52,184 nucleotides of DNA, taken from NCBI GenBank assembly GCA_035478595.1, contig DATIJL010000005.1, positions 1 to 52,184 of the forward strand, given 5' to 3'. The notes under the pieces are model-generated. The model saw nothing but the letters and a program-made list of their open reading frames with translations, was not told where the DNA came from and searched no databases. The DNA comes from Candidatus Chromulinivoraceae bacterium. Lineage in GTDB: Bacteria; Patescibacteriota; Saccharimonadia; Saccharimonadales; Saccharimonadaceae. A program made the position numbers and the translations under genes. The stretch's first letter is position 1. Every line of letters begins with the position of its first letter. Shown in pieces: positions 31,710 through 39,183 of the stretch.

Positions 31710-33012
31710 AGTGCTTTTTAGGTCAAAATTGGGTATGAAGGTTCTTCGACTAACGAAGAATAGAACAGTTAAAAACAGCGCATGGATTATCTCGGAGCGT
31801 ATTGTTAGTATTGGCCTCAATACCATAGTCACCATCTTAGCTGCGCGACATCTTGGCGCTGAGAACTACGGAATTATTAGCTATGGAGCATCTTTCGTTA
31901 CATTATTCTTGGGAGTAATGAGACTAGGGTTGGATGCGATAATCGTCAATGAATTAATAAAGCACAAAGACAAACAAGGTGAAATACTGGGTACATCCGT
32001 GAGACTTAGGCTTATTTCAGGCTTTATGTCAATCATGATGATATCAATCCTGATATTTGTACTGAATCACAACAGCGCATTAATACAAGCTGTTGCTGCA
32101 GCACAGGCGATTATGCTGATATTTCAGGCTTTCTATATACTTGACTATTGGTTTCAAGCACGGCTTGAGTCAAAATATGTTTCAATAGCAAAAGTCTTTG
32201 CCTCGGTATTTATCTTTATGTATAGTCTCTACCTCCTGATATCTGGTAGGGGCGTACTATGGTTTGCGTTTAGTCTCTCCATTAGCAGTTTAGTTATTTC
32301 GTTCATGCTGCTATATTTCTATAAAAAAAATGAAGGACAAGATCTGACATTTTCAACAGAAACTGCAAGGTATTTGCTGGGTAAGAGTCATCATTTCATT
32401 ATAGCCAATATAATCGTGTCAGTTTATCTGCAGATTGATAAGATAATGATCGTTAATCTACTCGGAAATGTACAGTTGGGTATATATTCAGCAGCCTATA
32501 CAATATGTGTAGCATGGGGTTTCTTGCAAGAAGCAATAATAACTTCTATACGACCCTCTATATTTCATGCCAAACAATACTCAGAGGATGCATATCTAAA
32601 GAAACTTAAACAGTTATACTTTATTCTTTTTTGGGTGAGTGTCTTTATTTCTGCGATTATATCTATATCGGCGCCTTTGTTAATCAACGTACTATTTGGC
32701 ATTGAGTATAAAGATGCTGCATTCGTCACTAGTGTCATGGTCTGGTTCATGCCACTTTCTACGCTCGGCTCTGCTCGAAACGTATGGCTGGTAAGTGAAG
32801 ACAATGGCAAATATACGAAATATTTCTTGACATATGGCGTGGTGGTTAATGTGGCTCTCAACCTCCTGTGGCTACCGAGTAAAGGCATAGCGGGCGCTGC
32901 TGTTGCCACTATTATTACTGAAATCGTAACGCTTTTTCTAGCTCCGTTATTATACAAATCAACGCGTCGGCACAATAGGATAGTGATTGACGCTATTTTG
33001 CATAGACTATAG
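31699..33012 (+). CDS. Wzx-type lipid-linked oligosaccharide flippase
   Basis: A 437-residue MOP-superfamily transporter with 12 or more membrane helices, which moves undecaprenyl-linked repeat units outward. Helix 1 begins with NSAWIISERIVSIGLNTIVTI and is followed by ARHLGAENYGIISYG, typical of polysaccharide biosynthesis flippases. The GTG at 31699 overlaps the GT2 stop; the true start could be GTG 31711 or ATG 31735. With Wzy, Wzz and the initiating transferase this makes a complete Wzy-dependent pathway. Confidence 0.9.
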   Translation: MVIKVLFRSKLGMKVLRLTKNRTVKNSAWIISERIVSIGLNTIVTILAARHLGAENYGIISYGASFVTLFLGVMRLGLDAIIVNELIKHKDKQGEILGTSVRLRLISGFMSIMMISILIFVLNHNSALIQAVAAAQAIMLIFQAFYILDYWFQARLESKYVSIAKVFASVFIFMYSLYLLISGRGVLWFAFSLSISSLVISFMLLYFYKKNEGQDLTFSTETARYLLGKSHHFIIANIIVSVYLQIDKIMIVNLLGNVQLGIYSAAYTICVAWGFLQEAIITSIRPSIFHAKQYSEDAYLKKLKQLYFILFWVSVFISAIISISAPLLINVLFGIEYKDAAFVTSVMVWFMPLSTLGSARNVWLVSEDNGKYTKYFLTYGVVVNVALNLLWLPSKGIAGAAVATIITEIVTLFLAPLLYKSTRRHNRIVIDAILHRL

Positions 33013-33064
33013 CTTTTTTGAGACTTATACGGACCGATGGGACAGTGAAAAGTGAGTATCGATG

Positions 33065-33091
33065 TTGACATGCGGCATGAAGTTGTATAAA
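33065..33091 (+). promoter_or_regulatory. Promoter of the VanZ-LCP pair
   Basis: TTGACA (33065-33070), short 15-nt spacer, TATAAA (33086-33091). Gap of 30 nt to the ATG. Confidence 0.55.
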
Positions 33092-33121
33092 TGTAAAATT
33101 TAACCTCAAAACAGGAACCAT

Positions 33122-33598
33122 ATGAAGAACAAATTGAAACTAAGATATAAATACCTACTACTCGTTGCATGGATGCTCGTAATATTCTCATTTTCTAGCG
33201 AAGTGAGGAGCGTATCACATGCTCGAAGCGAAGCTATTGTGAGTGTAGTGACACATACATTTCACGTCAAGGCGAGTAATGATTTAGTAAACTTTATTAC
33301 TCGTAAGTCTGCGCACACGTTCTTATATCTCATACTCGGAATACTAATGTTTAATGTAGTGAAGGAGTATAACAAGAGCGGTAATGGAGAGCGGGCAGGG
33401 GATTTGAGATTAGCTGTGTTATTAAGTATTCTGCTGTGCATGGCATATGCGAATAGCGACGAATTTCATCAGATATTTACTCCTGGAAGAGGAAGCTTGG
33501 TAAGTGACGTGGTAATTGATACGATTGCTAGCAGCGTCGGAGTCGGCGGTTATTTGCTTGTTGCCACACGATACGGAAAGGGACAGGATAATGAATAA
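33122..33598 (+). CDS. VanZ-family membrane protein
   Basis: A 158-residue protein with four hydrophobic segments and the VanZ signatures RKSAHTFLYLILGIL and SDEFHQIFTPGRGSLVSDVVID. VanZ proteins give low-level teicoplanin resistance in enterococci, though most relatives have unknown roles in the cell envelope. It overlaps the following LCP gene by 8 bp, a pairing that suggests a joint role in polymer attachment. Confidence 0.9.
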   Translation: MKNKLKLRYKYLLLVAWMLVIFSFSSEVRSVSHARSEAIVSVVTHTFHVKASNDLVNFITRKSAHTFLYLILGILMFNVVKEYNKSGNGERAGDLRLAVLLSILLCMAYANSDEFHQIFTPGRGSLVSDVVIDTIASSVGVGGYLLVATRYGKGQDNE

Positions 33599-34739
33599 AA
33601 AGATAAATATACGAGCGATCACGACGCGTCTCGCCATTTTAAAGAACAGGCGTGTGTTGCAGCGTCTCATCGGGGCGGTCCTAGCTATTAGCTATGGCCT
33701 TGCTGAGTATTCTATTATTCGGACGGGTTTAGTGCCTACCAAGTACTTACTTATAAGTGGGTTCATTACTGTAATCGCAGTTGCCTTACTTGAGCTAGTA
33801 CTAGTATGGAGAAAGATGAGTCTTCGTAGGGGTATTGTTTATATGGTGCTAGCTGGACTGTTTATTATTATAAATGTAGGTATTTCTTTCCTTGGCTTTA
33901 CCACATCTAACTTCTTGGATAGAATTCAAGTTGGTAGAGGAACGAGCCAGAGTGCATTACCGGAACTTGACGAGACAAAACCGTTTTCTATCTACATTAG
34001 TGGTATCGATACGTATGGTGGAATTGATACTGTATCAAGAAGTGACGTTAATATACTGGCGGTGGTGAATCCGAAATTACATAAAATCTTACTAGTAAAT
34101 ACCCCCAGGGATTATTACGTTCAGTTGCATGGTACAACTGGTCTTCGGGATAAGTTAACGCATAGTGGTCTGTACGGTATAGATATGTCGGTGAAAACTA
34201 TGGAGGATCTATATGCGACGCCGATTGACTATTATTTAAGAATCAACTTTACGTCGCTAGTTAACATAATCGATGTACTGGGTGGGGTCGATGTTGACTC
34301 GGCATATAATTTTAAGGTTGGTAGTGACAATTTTGTTATTGGCAGCAATCATTTGGACGGAAAGAAGGCTCTAGAATTCACTCGCGATAGATACTCATTT
34401 GAAGAAGGTGACCGAACTCGTGGTGAAAACCAGCAAAGAGTCATCGAAGCCATTATATCAAAAATGAGTGGCTCGAGCTTACTGCTCCATTATCCAGACA
34501 TACTAGGATCTCTTCAGAATAGTTTCCAGACTAATATGAGTTCTAGTGACATGGCTAGGCTGATTAGATACCAACTAGATAGTATGGCAAAGTGGCAGGT
34601 CAGATCTACGAGCGTCAATGGATCAGACAGCCATAATTACACGTACAGTATGCCAACTACCATGCTGTATGTCATGGAGCCCGACATGACCTCAGTAGTA
34701 GCCGCCAGAACTGAGATACAACAGTACAAATCGCAATAA
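33591..34739 (+). CDS. LytR-CpsA-Psr (LCP) family transferase
   Basis: A 382-residue envelope enzyme that attaches undecaprenyl-linked polymers to the wall. From ATG 33591 it has three N-terminal membrane segments (about 24-110) and an extracellular LCP domain with RSDVNILAVVNP, NTPRDYYV, DKLTHSGLYG and LDGKKALEFTRDR. The key Arg and Asp residues are present. The longer frame to 33516 is a shadow in the VanZ gene. It closes the envelope locus and probably attaches its polymer. Confidence 0.92.
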   Translation: MNKKINIRAITTRLAILKNRRVLQRLIGAVLAISYGLAEYSIIRTGLVPTKYLLISGFITVIAVALLELVLVWRKMSLRRGIVYMVLAGLFIIINVGISFLGFTTSNFLDRIQVGRGTSQSALPELDETKPFSIYISGIDTYGGIDTVSRSDVNILAVVNPKLHKILLVNTPRDYYVQLHGTTGLRDKLTHSGLYGIDMSVKTMEDLYATPIDYYLRINFTSLVNIIDVLGGVDVDSAYNFKVGSDNFVIGSNHLDGKKALEFTRDRYSFEEGDRTRGENQQRVIEAIISKMSGSSLLLHYPDILGSLQNSFQTNMSSSDMARLIRYQLDSMAKWQVRSTSVNGSDSHNYTYSMPTTMLYVMEPDMTSVVAARTEIQQYKSQ

Positions 34740-34840
34740 GTATCTAGGAAGTGCCAGGGAGTACTATCCTAAGTGTCAAGGTTAGAGTAGAGGGAGTCAC
34801 GGTTATATCTCGGATTCCGAATTGATAATAGCTTTGTAAG

Positions 34841-35524
34841 CTATCCAACAGTGGTTGATAAAACGATCTGCTTAGCTTGAGTGTAAAAACTGGACGTAAA
34901 AAAATTGAGTGCATCACTTTTGGAACTAAAAGCTTGATCTGCCTCGCTTGCCACGAGACCAAAGCTACGAGCACTAAACTGAAACAGCACTTTCTGTTGG
35001 TTTGCTGGATCATAAACATACCAATCATCGGTCAGAGGATGACACTTTAAGTATTCTTTCATCGAAAAGCGCGTAGATGGCTTGGCGGAATGAACCGAGA
35101 TAAGTCCACTGTTCGCAATGAACTTCGATTTATCATACATTGGGCTCGCGATCGTTTCGCAGTAATATACAGACTGTGCTAGCCCCTTAATCTTAACCGG
35201 AGTCATAGATACGATGTCGGTAAGAATAGCATCTTTATTACAGACAACGGGCATAGGTATCTCGCCAACAAAGAACCACAAACCGATTGGTGAACTCGGG
35301 TCTGTCTCCCAACCATTCGTGCCTACGTAGCCAAACTCATAGTTAATTGGCTGACCGTTAAGCTCATTCCAGACATTGATGCCCTCATACCAACTTGTTG
35401 GATAGGTAAAGCTGATATTCTTCACAGTCGCTTGGTAGGTGTCGTATAAAGTAAATGGCGGTTTGAAATGTTCAGTTACTAATTTCTCTTGAATCCAGTT
35501 GATTGTATATTTTTTGTCGTTCAT
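34841..35524 (-). CDS. Hypothetical 227-residue protein
   Basis: I do not recognise this protein. It has no signal peptide and no long hydrophobic stretch. It contains aromatic-rich segments (FTYPTSWYEGINVWNELNG, NGWETDPSSP, LWFFVGEIP) typical of a beta-rich fold, and three cysteines. A consensus promoter (minus strand TTGCCT 35561-35556, 17-nt spacer, TATTAT 35538-35533) leaves 8 nt before the ATG, so the message would be leaderless. This is the only gene between the envelope locus and the GC-rich orphan region. An overlapping frame on the same strand (34744-35028) is a shadow. Confidence 0.7.
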   Translation of the reverse strand: MNDKKYTINWIQEKLVTEHFKPPFTLYDTYQATVKNISFTYPTSWYEGINVWNELNGQPINYEFGYVGTNGWETDPSSPIGLWFFVGEIPMPVVCNKDAILTDIVSMTPVKIKGLAQSVYYCETIASPMYDKSKFIANSGLISVHSAKPSTRFSMKEYLKCHPLTDDWYVYDPANQQKVLFQFSARSFGLVASEADQAFSSKSDALNFFTSSFYTQAKQIVLSTTVG

Positions 35525-35532
35525 ATATGACG

Positions 35533-35561
35533 ATAATAGTATCGTAAACTACTTAAGGCAA
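35533..35561 (-). promoter_or_regulatory. Leaderless promoter of the 227-residue protein gene
   Basis: TTGCCT (35561-35556), 17-nt spacer, TATTAT (35538-35533), ATG at 35524. A dyad ACGAT-AATAGT-ATCGT spans the -10. Confidence 0.75.
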
Positions 35562-35584
35562 TATTCGGCTAGTGAGGAGGGTTT

Positions 35585-35752
35585 TTGAGGTTGGACTCAT
35601 CATATCTGAGTGTAGAAAGCTCTTCCGGCTACGACTGGCGTCGTAGCCGCATAGAAGAAGGCGGTTCGCCACTCTTATCCAAAATCAAGGTGAGGAAGCT
35701 ACTGGACAGTCGAGCCTACGGCTCGACTGAACCCATGATGCCTCTGGCGTAA
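35585..35752 (+). CDS. Candidate small GC-rich ORF or structured RNA
   Basis: An open frame of 55 codons from TTG 35585 (or TTG 35591) preceded by AGGAGG at 35575-35580. The peptide (MRLDSSYLSVESSSGYDW then RRSRIEEGGSP) has no known domain. The same DNA forms strong hairpins GGCTACGAC/GTCGTAGCC and AGTCGAGC/GCTCGACT, so a structured RNA is an equally good reading. About 53% G+C by eye, above neighbours. No promoter was found. Too short and odd to call with confidence. Confidence 0.35.
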   Translation: MRLDSSYLSVESSSGYDWRRSRIEEGGSPLLSKIKVRKLLDSRAYGSTEPMMPLA

Positions 35753-35795
35753 GCTGGGGGGTCATTAAAAAGTTGCGGCTGAAACTAAAACTAAT

Positions 35796-35824
35796 TTGGT
35801 TTAATGTAATTTATCTTTTAAAAT
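35796..35824 (+). promoter_or_regulatory. Promoter of the 61-residue orphan gene
   Basis: TTGGTT (35796-35801), 17-nt spacer, TAAAAT (35819-35824); AGGAGG at 35855-35860 precedes the ATG at 35866. Confidence 0.65.
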
Positions 35825-35865
35825 ATATGAGTTGACATATTCACAAGAACGACCAGGAGGTAGTC

Positions 35866-36051
35866 ATGAGCGACTCACTGCCAAATGACGAAAGAGTCAA
35901 GGAGATAATTGCCAAGGCTCTTGAGATTGGGGTGATCGACAACGATCTCGCTAACGATCTTCGCAAGGAGAGCCCGGGAGAGGCCCTCAAGGCACTATCT
36001 GCCATCTTGGCCCTAAAGGGGTATAGCCTGAGAAGACTCTTTCCGGAATAG
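35866..36051 (+). CDS. Small soluble orphan protein, GC-rich
   Basis: A 61-residue helical, charged protein (MSDSLPNDERVKEIIAKAL then IGVIDNDLANDLRKE, ending GYSLRRLFPE). Not recognised. AGGAGG 5 nt before the ATG and an AT-rich promoter upstream make it a good gene. Lysine and glutamate codons favour AAG and GAG, unlike the native genes. A 13-bp hairpin follows (36078-36108) without U-run. It belongs to the run of GC-rich small genes between 35.5 and 37.0 kb. Confidence 0.7.
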   Translation: MSDSLPNDERVKEIIAKALEIGVIDNDLANDLRKESPGEALKALSAILALKGYSLRRLFPE

Positions 36052-36077
36052 AGTACTTCTGGCTCCAGTGAATAGTC

Positions 36078-36108
36078 ATAGCCCTGCATCGATGAGATGC
36101 AGGGCTAT
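36078..36108 (+). terminator. Hairpin after the 61-residue gene, no clear U-tract
   Basis: Perfect stem ATAGCCCTGCATC/GATGCAGGGCTAT (36078-36090 and 36096-36108), loop GATGA, followed by TTACTT. Confidence 0.65.
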
Positions 36109-36219
36109 TTACTTGTCAAAAGAATAATACCCCGCCCCCAATGGCTACAAAAGGACAGGCTACGTCTCTGTTGCACTTAAAGATTGTAGGACCATGTCTT
36201 ACTCCTAATGTTGTCTTTC

Positions 36220-36249
36220 TTGATAAAACGTTAAACATCTTATTATAAT
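36220..36249 (+). promoter_or_regulatory. Promoter reading toward an 18-bp hairpin
   Basis: TTGATA (36220-36225), 18-nt spacer, TATAAT (36244-36249). A transcript from about 36256 would begin with the 36271-36311 hairpin and run antisense to the 88-residue gene; no plus-strand gene follows. Confidence 0.55.
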
Positions 36250-36270
36250 ATTGATACTTTCAGTTATTTT

Positions 36271-36311
36271 CTTCATAGCTAACCCGCAAGTTATGCGGGT
36301 TAGCTATGAAG
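36271..36311. repeat. Perfect 18-bp inverted repeat
   Basis: CTTCATAGCTAACCCGCA (36271-36288) and its exact complement (36294-36311) with loop AGTTA. Lies 6 nt past the stop of the minus-strand 88-residue gene and may end its transcript, but no U-tract follows on either strand. Could also be an operator or recombination site. Confidence 0.75.
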
Positions 36312-36316
36312 TCTAC

Positions 36317-36583
36317 TTAGTCGCTCATGACGACGAAGTAGCCCTTGCCTGGAGCATTCAAGAGAAGCCTTTGTCTCTTCAGGCTACCAAACGACGCGAG
36401 CACTCCTGGGAGAGTGGCCCTCTGATTCGCATCCAGCAACGCTACGAGAATGCGGACTGAAACGGATTCGTTCTTCATCCGAGGACCAACCAACCCCGCC
36501 TTCTTGCCGTCGATGGCCTGGTTGTCCGCCGGGGTAGCGATCCTCCGCAACTCGTTGAGGACGCGCATATCAAAATCGTGCAC
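36317..36583 (-). CDS. GC-rich orphan protein, 88 residues
   Basis: An unrecognised, basic, soluble protein. It starts with GTG 36583 (HDFDMRVLNELRRIATPAD) or ATG 36568; GATGGGA lies 5 nt upstream of the GTG. Third codon positions are strongly G/C (CTC, GTC, GCG), unlike native genes. A minus-strand TATAAT (36628-36623) gives a leader of about 33 nt. The competing plus-strand frame (36251-36460) has poor protein character. Likely imported with its neighbours. Confidence 0.65.
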   Translation of the reverse strand: MHDFDMRVLNELRRIATPADNQAIDGKKAGLVGPRMKNESVSVRILVALLDANQRATLPGVLASFGSLKRQRLLLNAPGKGYFVVMSD

Positions 36584-36665
36584 AATTTTCCCATCATGTA
36601 TAGTGTTTGACGTAGGACAGTGATTATAATAGCATATACCTTGTCGTTTATTAGGAGAGAGTACT

Positions 36666-36767
36666 ATGATATTAAATAGGCTTGTGCGCCATACACAAGC
36701 AGTTGCTTTTCTATCATTATCCTACACTTCATGTTTACATTTTTTGCCCACCCACTACTATGAGTAA
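36666..36767 (+). CDS. Candidate 33-residue ORF
   Basis: ATG 36666 with GGAGAG about 8 nt upstream and a possible promoter TTGACG (36607-36612), 17-nt spacer, TAGCAT (36630-36635). The peptide starts MILNRLVRHTQAVAFLSL. No similarity recognised; it could be a leader peptide or chance ORF. Confidence 0.25.
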   Translation: MILNRLVRHTQAVAFLSLSYTSCLHFLPTHYYE

Positions 36768-36826
36768 GATATATACGAGGGTTCGGTAGAGTTGTATATT
36801 TTGACTATTACGAGATGGGCATACGC

Positions 36827-37006
36827 CTACAGGAACCTCGGTGAGATGTCGGCACATTCGATCTCAAGGCGACCGCCGTCAGGAATGTTACCAAGACGTC
36901 GGCAAAGCGTCGGATCGCAACATTCGGGCGTTTCTTGGCCACCACAAGGAGACAAGTGGGTTTCAGCCTTTGTGCTGGATTTCTGTGACCAAAGTCCGAT
37001 TGACAT
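36827..37006 (-). CDS. Small cysteine-rich orphan protein, GC-rich
   Basis: A 59-residue ORF, just under a common length cut-off. It starts at ATG 37006 (MSIGLWSQKSSTKAE) and has five cysteines (21, 29, 30, 35, 51) in the pattern CGGQETPECCDPTLC and IECAD, which suggests metal binding or disulfides. G/C-rich third positions match the other orphan genes here, and it has better protein character than the two opposite-strand frames. No Shine-Dalgarno is visible. Real expression is not assured. Confidence 0.45.
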   Translation of the reverse strand: MSIGLWSQKSSTKAETHLSPCGGQETPECCDPTLCRRLGNIPDGGRLEIECADISPRFL

Positions 37007-37028
37007 TTTATTGTTTTTATGCTTAAAT
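37000..37028 (+). promoter_or_regulatory. Promoter of the 68-residue acidic protein gene
   Basis: TTGACA (37000-37005), 17-nt spacer, TTAAAT (37023-37028). It overlaps the start codon of the divergent cysteine-rich ORF. Confidence 0.65.
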
Positions 37029-37059
37029 GTGATCAGGAAAACACTAAAACAAAAAAATA

Positions 37060-37266
37060 ATGCTGTTTAAACACCATATCTCATTCAAACAAATCGACCC
37101 GCTAGGGGATGGCCTCCGTGAGGAGATTGTTCAGGAGCAATCCGAGCCTAATGCTATCACGCTTGAGGAAAATGTTGACGAAGACCAGTTAGATCGCTAT
37201 TGGCATTCTGTTGAAGATGACATCGAACACGATCCTGAGTGGTTTCATTTTACTGAAGACAACTAG
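37060..37266 (+). CDS. Small acidic protein
   Basis: A 68-residue soluble, strongly acidic protein (VDEDQLDRYWHSVEDDIEHDP, ending EWFHFTEDN). Codon use returns to the native, balanced style, so this gene marks the right edge of the GC-rich stretch. A promoter with TTGACA lies upstream; the ATG has little Shine-Dalgarno. It is followed after 32 nt by a zincin gene with which it may be linked. The acidic, histidine-tryptophan-rich tail could bind a metal or basic protein; function unknown. Confidence 0.7.
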   Translation: MLFKHHISFKQIDPLGDGLREEIVQEQSEPNAITLEENVDEDQLDRYWHSVEDDIEHDPEWFHFTEDN

Positions 37267-37298
37267 CCTTACTATACTTTTTATAGTAGAATTGTAGT

Positions 37299-37676
37299 AT
37301 GCATTTATCCGACGAAGCATTCGACCATCTTATCTCACAGGCAATGGATGAGCTGCCTCAAAAGTATATTGAAGGTCTCGATAACGTTGTCGTTACATAT
37401 GCAGATGAGCCAACCGAAGAACAAAAACAAAAGTACCATCTCGACGAACACCATATACTGTTAGGTCTTTACGAAGGCATTCCCTTAACGCAACGTGGCA
37501 ATAATTATACATTTGTGTTGCCGGATAAAATTACGTTGTTCAAACATTCTATTCTTGCCGTCGTACACGACGAGGCGGGACTTTTTGAACAAATTAAGCG
37601 AACACTGTGGCATGAAATAGCTCACTATTATGGCCTTAATCATGATCGCATCCACGCTATTCAGAGACACACGTAA
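37299..37676 (+). CDS. Zincin-like metallopeptidase (PF06262 type)
   Basis: A 125-residue protein with HEIAHYYGLNHDRI, an extended HExxHxxGxxH/D zinc motif near the C-terminus, and the N-terminal start FDHLISQAMDELP. This matches the small 'possibly metallopeptidase' family (formerly DUF1025, zincin_1). Its role is unknown. A -10 element TAGAAT (37287-37292) is 6 nt before the ATG, so the message may be leaderless. A palindromic terminator overlaps its stop. Cytosolic; no signal peptide. Confidence 0.88.
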   Translation: MHLSDEAFDHLISQAMDELPQKYIEGLDNVVVTYADEPTEEQKQKYHLDEHHILLGLYEGIPLTQRGNNYTFVLPDKITLFKHSILAVVHDEAGLFEQIKRTLWHEIAHYYGLNHDRIHAIQRHT

Positions 37677-37697
37677 AGCGTAAAAATTTTTACGCTT
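37676..37697. terminator. Palindromic terminator
   Basis: Self-complementary AAGCGTAAAAA/TTTTTACGCTT, overlapping the zincin stop codon. Works as a short hairpin with A/T-rich centre. Confidence 0.6.
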
Positions 37698-37699
37698 AT

Positions 37700-37727
37700 T
37701 TGAGGTGTGCTAAACTTAGAGTATATG
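37700..37727 (+). promoter_or_regulatory. Promoter of the Ig-like surface protein gene
   Basis: TTGAGG (37700-37705), 16-nt spacer, TATATG (37722-37727); TGGAGGAT about 6 nt before the ATG at 37762. Confidence 0.6.
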
Positions 37728-37761
37728 TGAGCGTCATGAGACATGCACATGTGGAGGATAA

Positions 37762-39111
37762 ATGGGGTTACAACTACGGCGCAGATCATCTGCATCCGTG
37801 TACATCATTGGTATTCTAGTTGGCGTGGCTGCGTTTGTGTCGCAACCGCTATATAACTTAGTTTCGTCGCAAGTTGCGAACGCGGCCACTGTGTCTCTTA
37901 GCACACCACAACTCTTGTCTCCTACAGATAATGCAATCGTAAACGGCACGACGATCACGAGTGAGTGGCAGTCAGTAACAGATGCAACAAATTATATTTA
38001 CGAAAGCTACAACGATGCTGCAGCAACAAGCATGCGACATACGGCGACCTACGCCACAACGAGCACAACAGAGACGAATGTGACTGATGGTACGGTTTTT
38101 TGGTGGCGAGTCAAGGCAGTAGCGACGAGCGGTGCTGAAAGCGACTGGAGCCCGCTCTGGAAGGTGACTGTCGATAATTCGGCTCCCGTCGTTACGATGT
38201 CCGGCGACAAGCCAGTTGTAGGTTCAACGTTTAATCTCTCGGCAACGGCAACCGATGTAAGCGGCGTTGGAGGTTGTCAATATCAGATTTTTGACAGTAC
38301 TGGCGCCGTGGTTCTACCAGCTGACGGAAGCAAGGTTTCGTTCGCTTGTGACGGTTCGGTGACTCCAGTTGATGTCAGTGGTTTTGCAAGTGGAGATTAT
38401 ACGGTAAAGATATGGAGCGTGGATATGCTTGGTAATGCGAGTGTTCAAAATGCGGCACAGCAAACGTTTACGGTAGACCATATCGCGCCTGTTGCAACGG
38501 TCGCTATTATGAGTACTGCAAACCCAATGGCGAGCACAGACATAAAGCTTGCGGGTACGGTAGATAATTCTGATCTGCAGTCATTCAAGCTTTATGTTGA
38601 TGGAGTCGAAGCCGCTGATCTTATAAAAAATATTGACAGTGTGGGTAGTTGGGCCTACACACTAAGCGGTGGACTTGCGCAAGGTTCGCATACTCTTCTA
38701 GTTGTCGCCATAGATAGCCACGGGAATGCGAGTACTAAGATATCGTCACCAGACTCCTTTGTATCAGTAAGTGTGAGCGCCTATATTCCCCCCGTCGGTA
38801 GTGGTAACGTGGCACCGCTTACGTTGACGCAAACACTGCCGCAGCTGGTAGCGCCGCCCCAGACAGTTACCATTGTGCCGGCGGTACCAATAACGCCCGC
38901 TGGTCAAAACGACCAAGCGGTATTAGGTGCGAAAACATCTAAAGATGATAGCAACGCCAACGTGGCCGCGACGCCGTCGGTTGTCGCACCAAGTGAAACT
39001 GGCTGGAAATTACTAGGAATAGCCTGGTACTGGTGGCTACTGGCATTAGCGATAGGGGTAGGTTCTATGTGGACGACTTCGGCGCTAAAAAGCCGTCGCC
39101 AAACTGCTTAA
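37762..39111 (+). CDS. Exported surface protein with Ig-like repeats and C-terminal anchor
   Basis: A 449-residue protein. Signal region at residues 12-41 ending NAATV (cleavage after ANA). About three beta-sandwich (fibronectin/Ig-like) domains follow, recognisable by PTDNAIVNGTTITSEWQSV, YTVKIWSVDMLGN and SHTLLVVAIDSHGN. A Pro/Thr/Val-rich stalk precedes a C-terminal membrane helix (WYWWLLALAIGVGSMW) and a short basic tail. No LPXTG motif, so it is membrane-anchored from the C-terminus. It is probably a stalked adhesin or binding protein on the cell surface. Next to a CAP-domain surface protein. Confidence 0.75.
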   Translation: MGLQLRRRSSASVYIIGILVGVAAFVSQPLYNLVSSQVANAATVSLSTPQLLSPTDNAIVNGTTITSEWQSVTDATNYIYESYNDAAATSMRHTATYATTSTTETNVTDGTVFWWRVKAVATSGAESDWSPLWKVTVDNSAPVVTMSGDKPVVGSTFNLSATATDVSGVGGCQYQIFDSTGAVVLPADGSKVSFACDGSVTPVDVSGFASGDYTVKIWSVDMLGNASVQNAAQQTFTVDHIAPVATVAIMSTANPMASTDIKLAGTVDNSDLQSFKLYVDGVEAADLIKNIDSVGSWAYTLSGGLAQGSHTLLVVAIDSHGNASTKISSPDSFVSVSVSAYIPPVGSGNVAPLTLTQTLPQLVAPPQTVTIVPAVPITPAGQNDQAVLGAKTSKDDSNANVAATPSVVAPSETGWKLLGIAWYWWLLALAIGVGSMWTTSALKSRRQTA

Positions 39112-39183
39112 GCTACGCATAATATACATATAAAACCAGACTCTCGCTTTTTTAGCAAAAGTTGTTTATACTTTGGGACAAGG

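Noticed and set aside
34744-35028. 94-residue frame on the minus strand
   Set aside because: It lies in another frame of the 34841-35524 gene, which has a consensus leaderless promoter and better protein character.
36251-36460. 69-residue plus-strand frame starting at the 18-bp hairpin
   Set aside because: It runs through the inverted repeat and opposite a GC-rich minus-strand gene whose codon positions look coding.
36792-37070. 92- and 61-residue plus-strand frames
   Set aside because: Poor protein composition; the minus-strand 59-residue ORF explains the GC-rich segment better.
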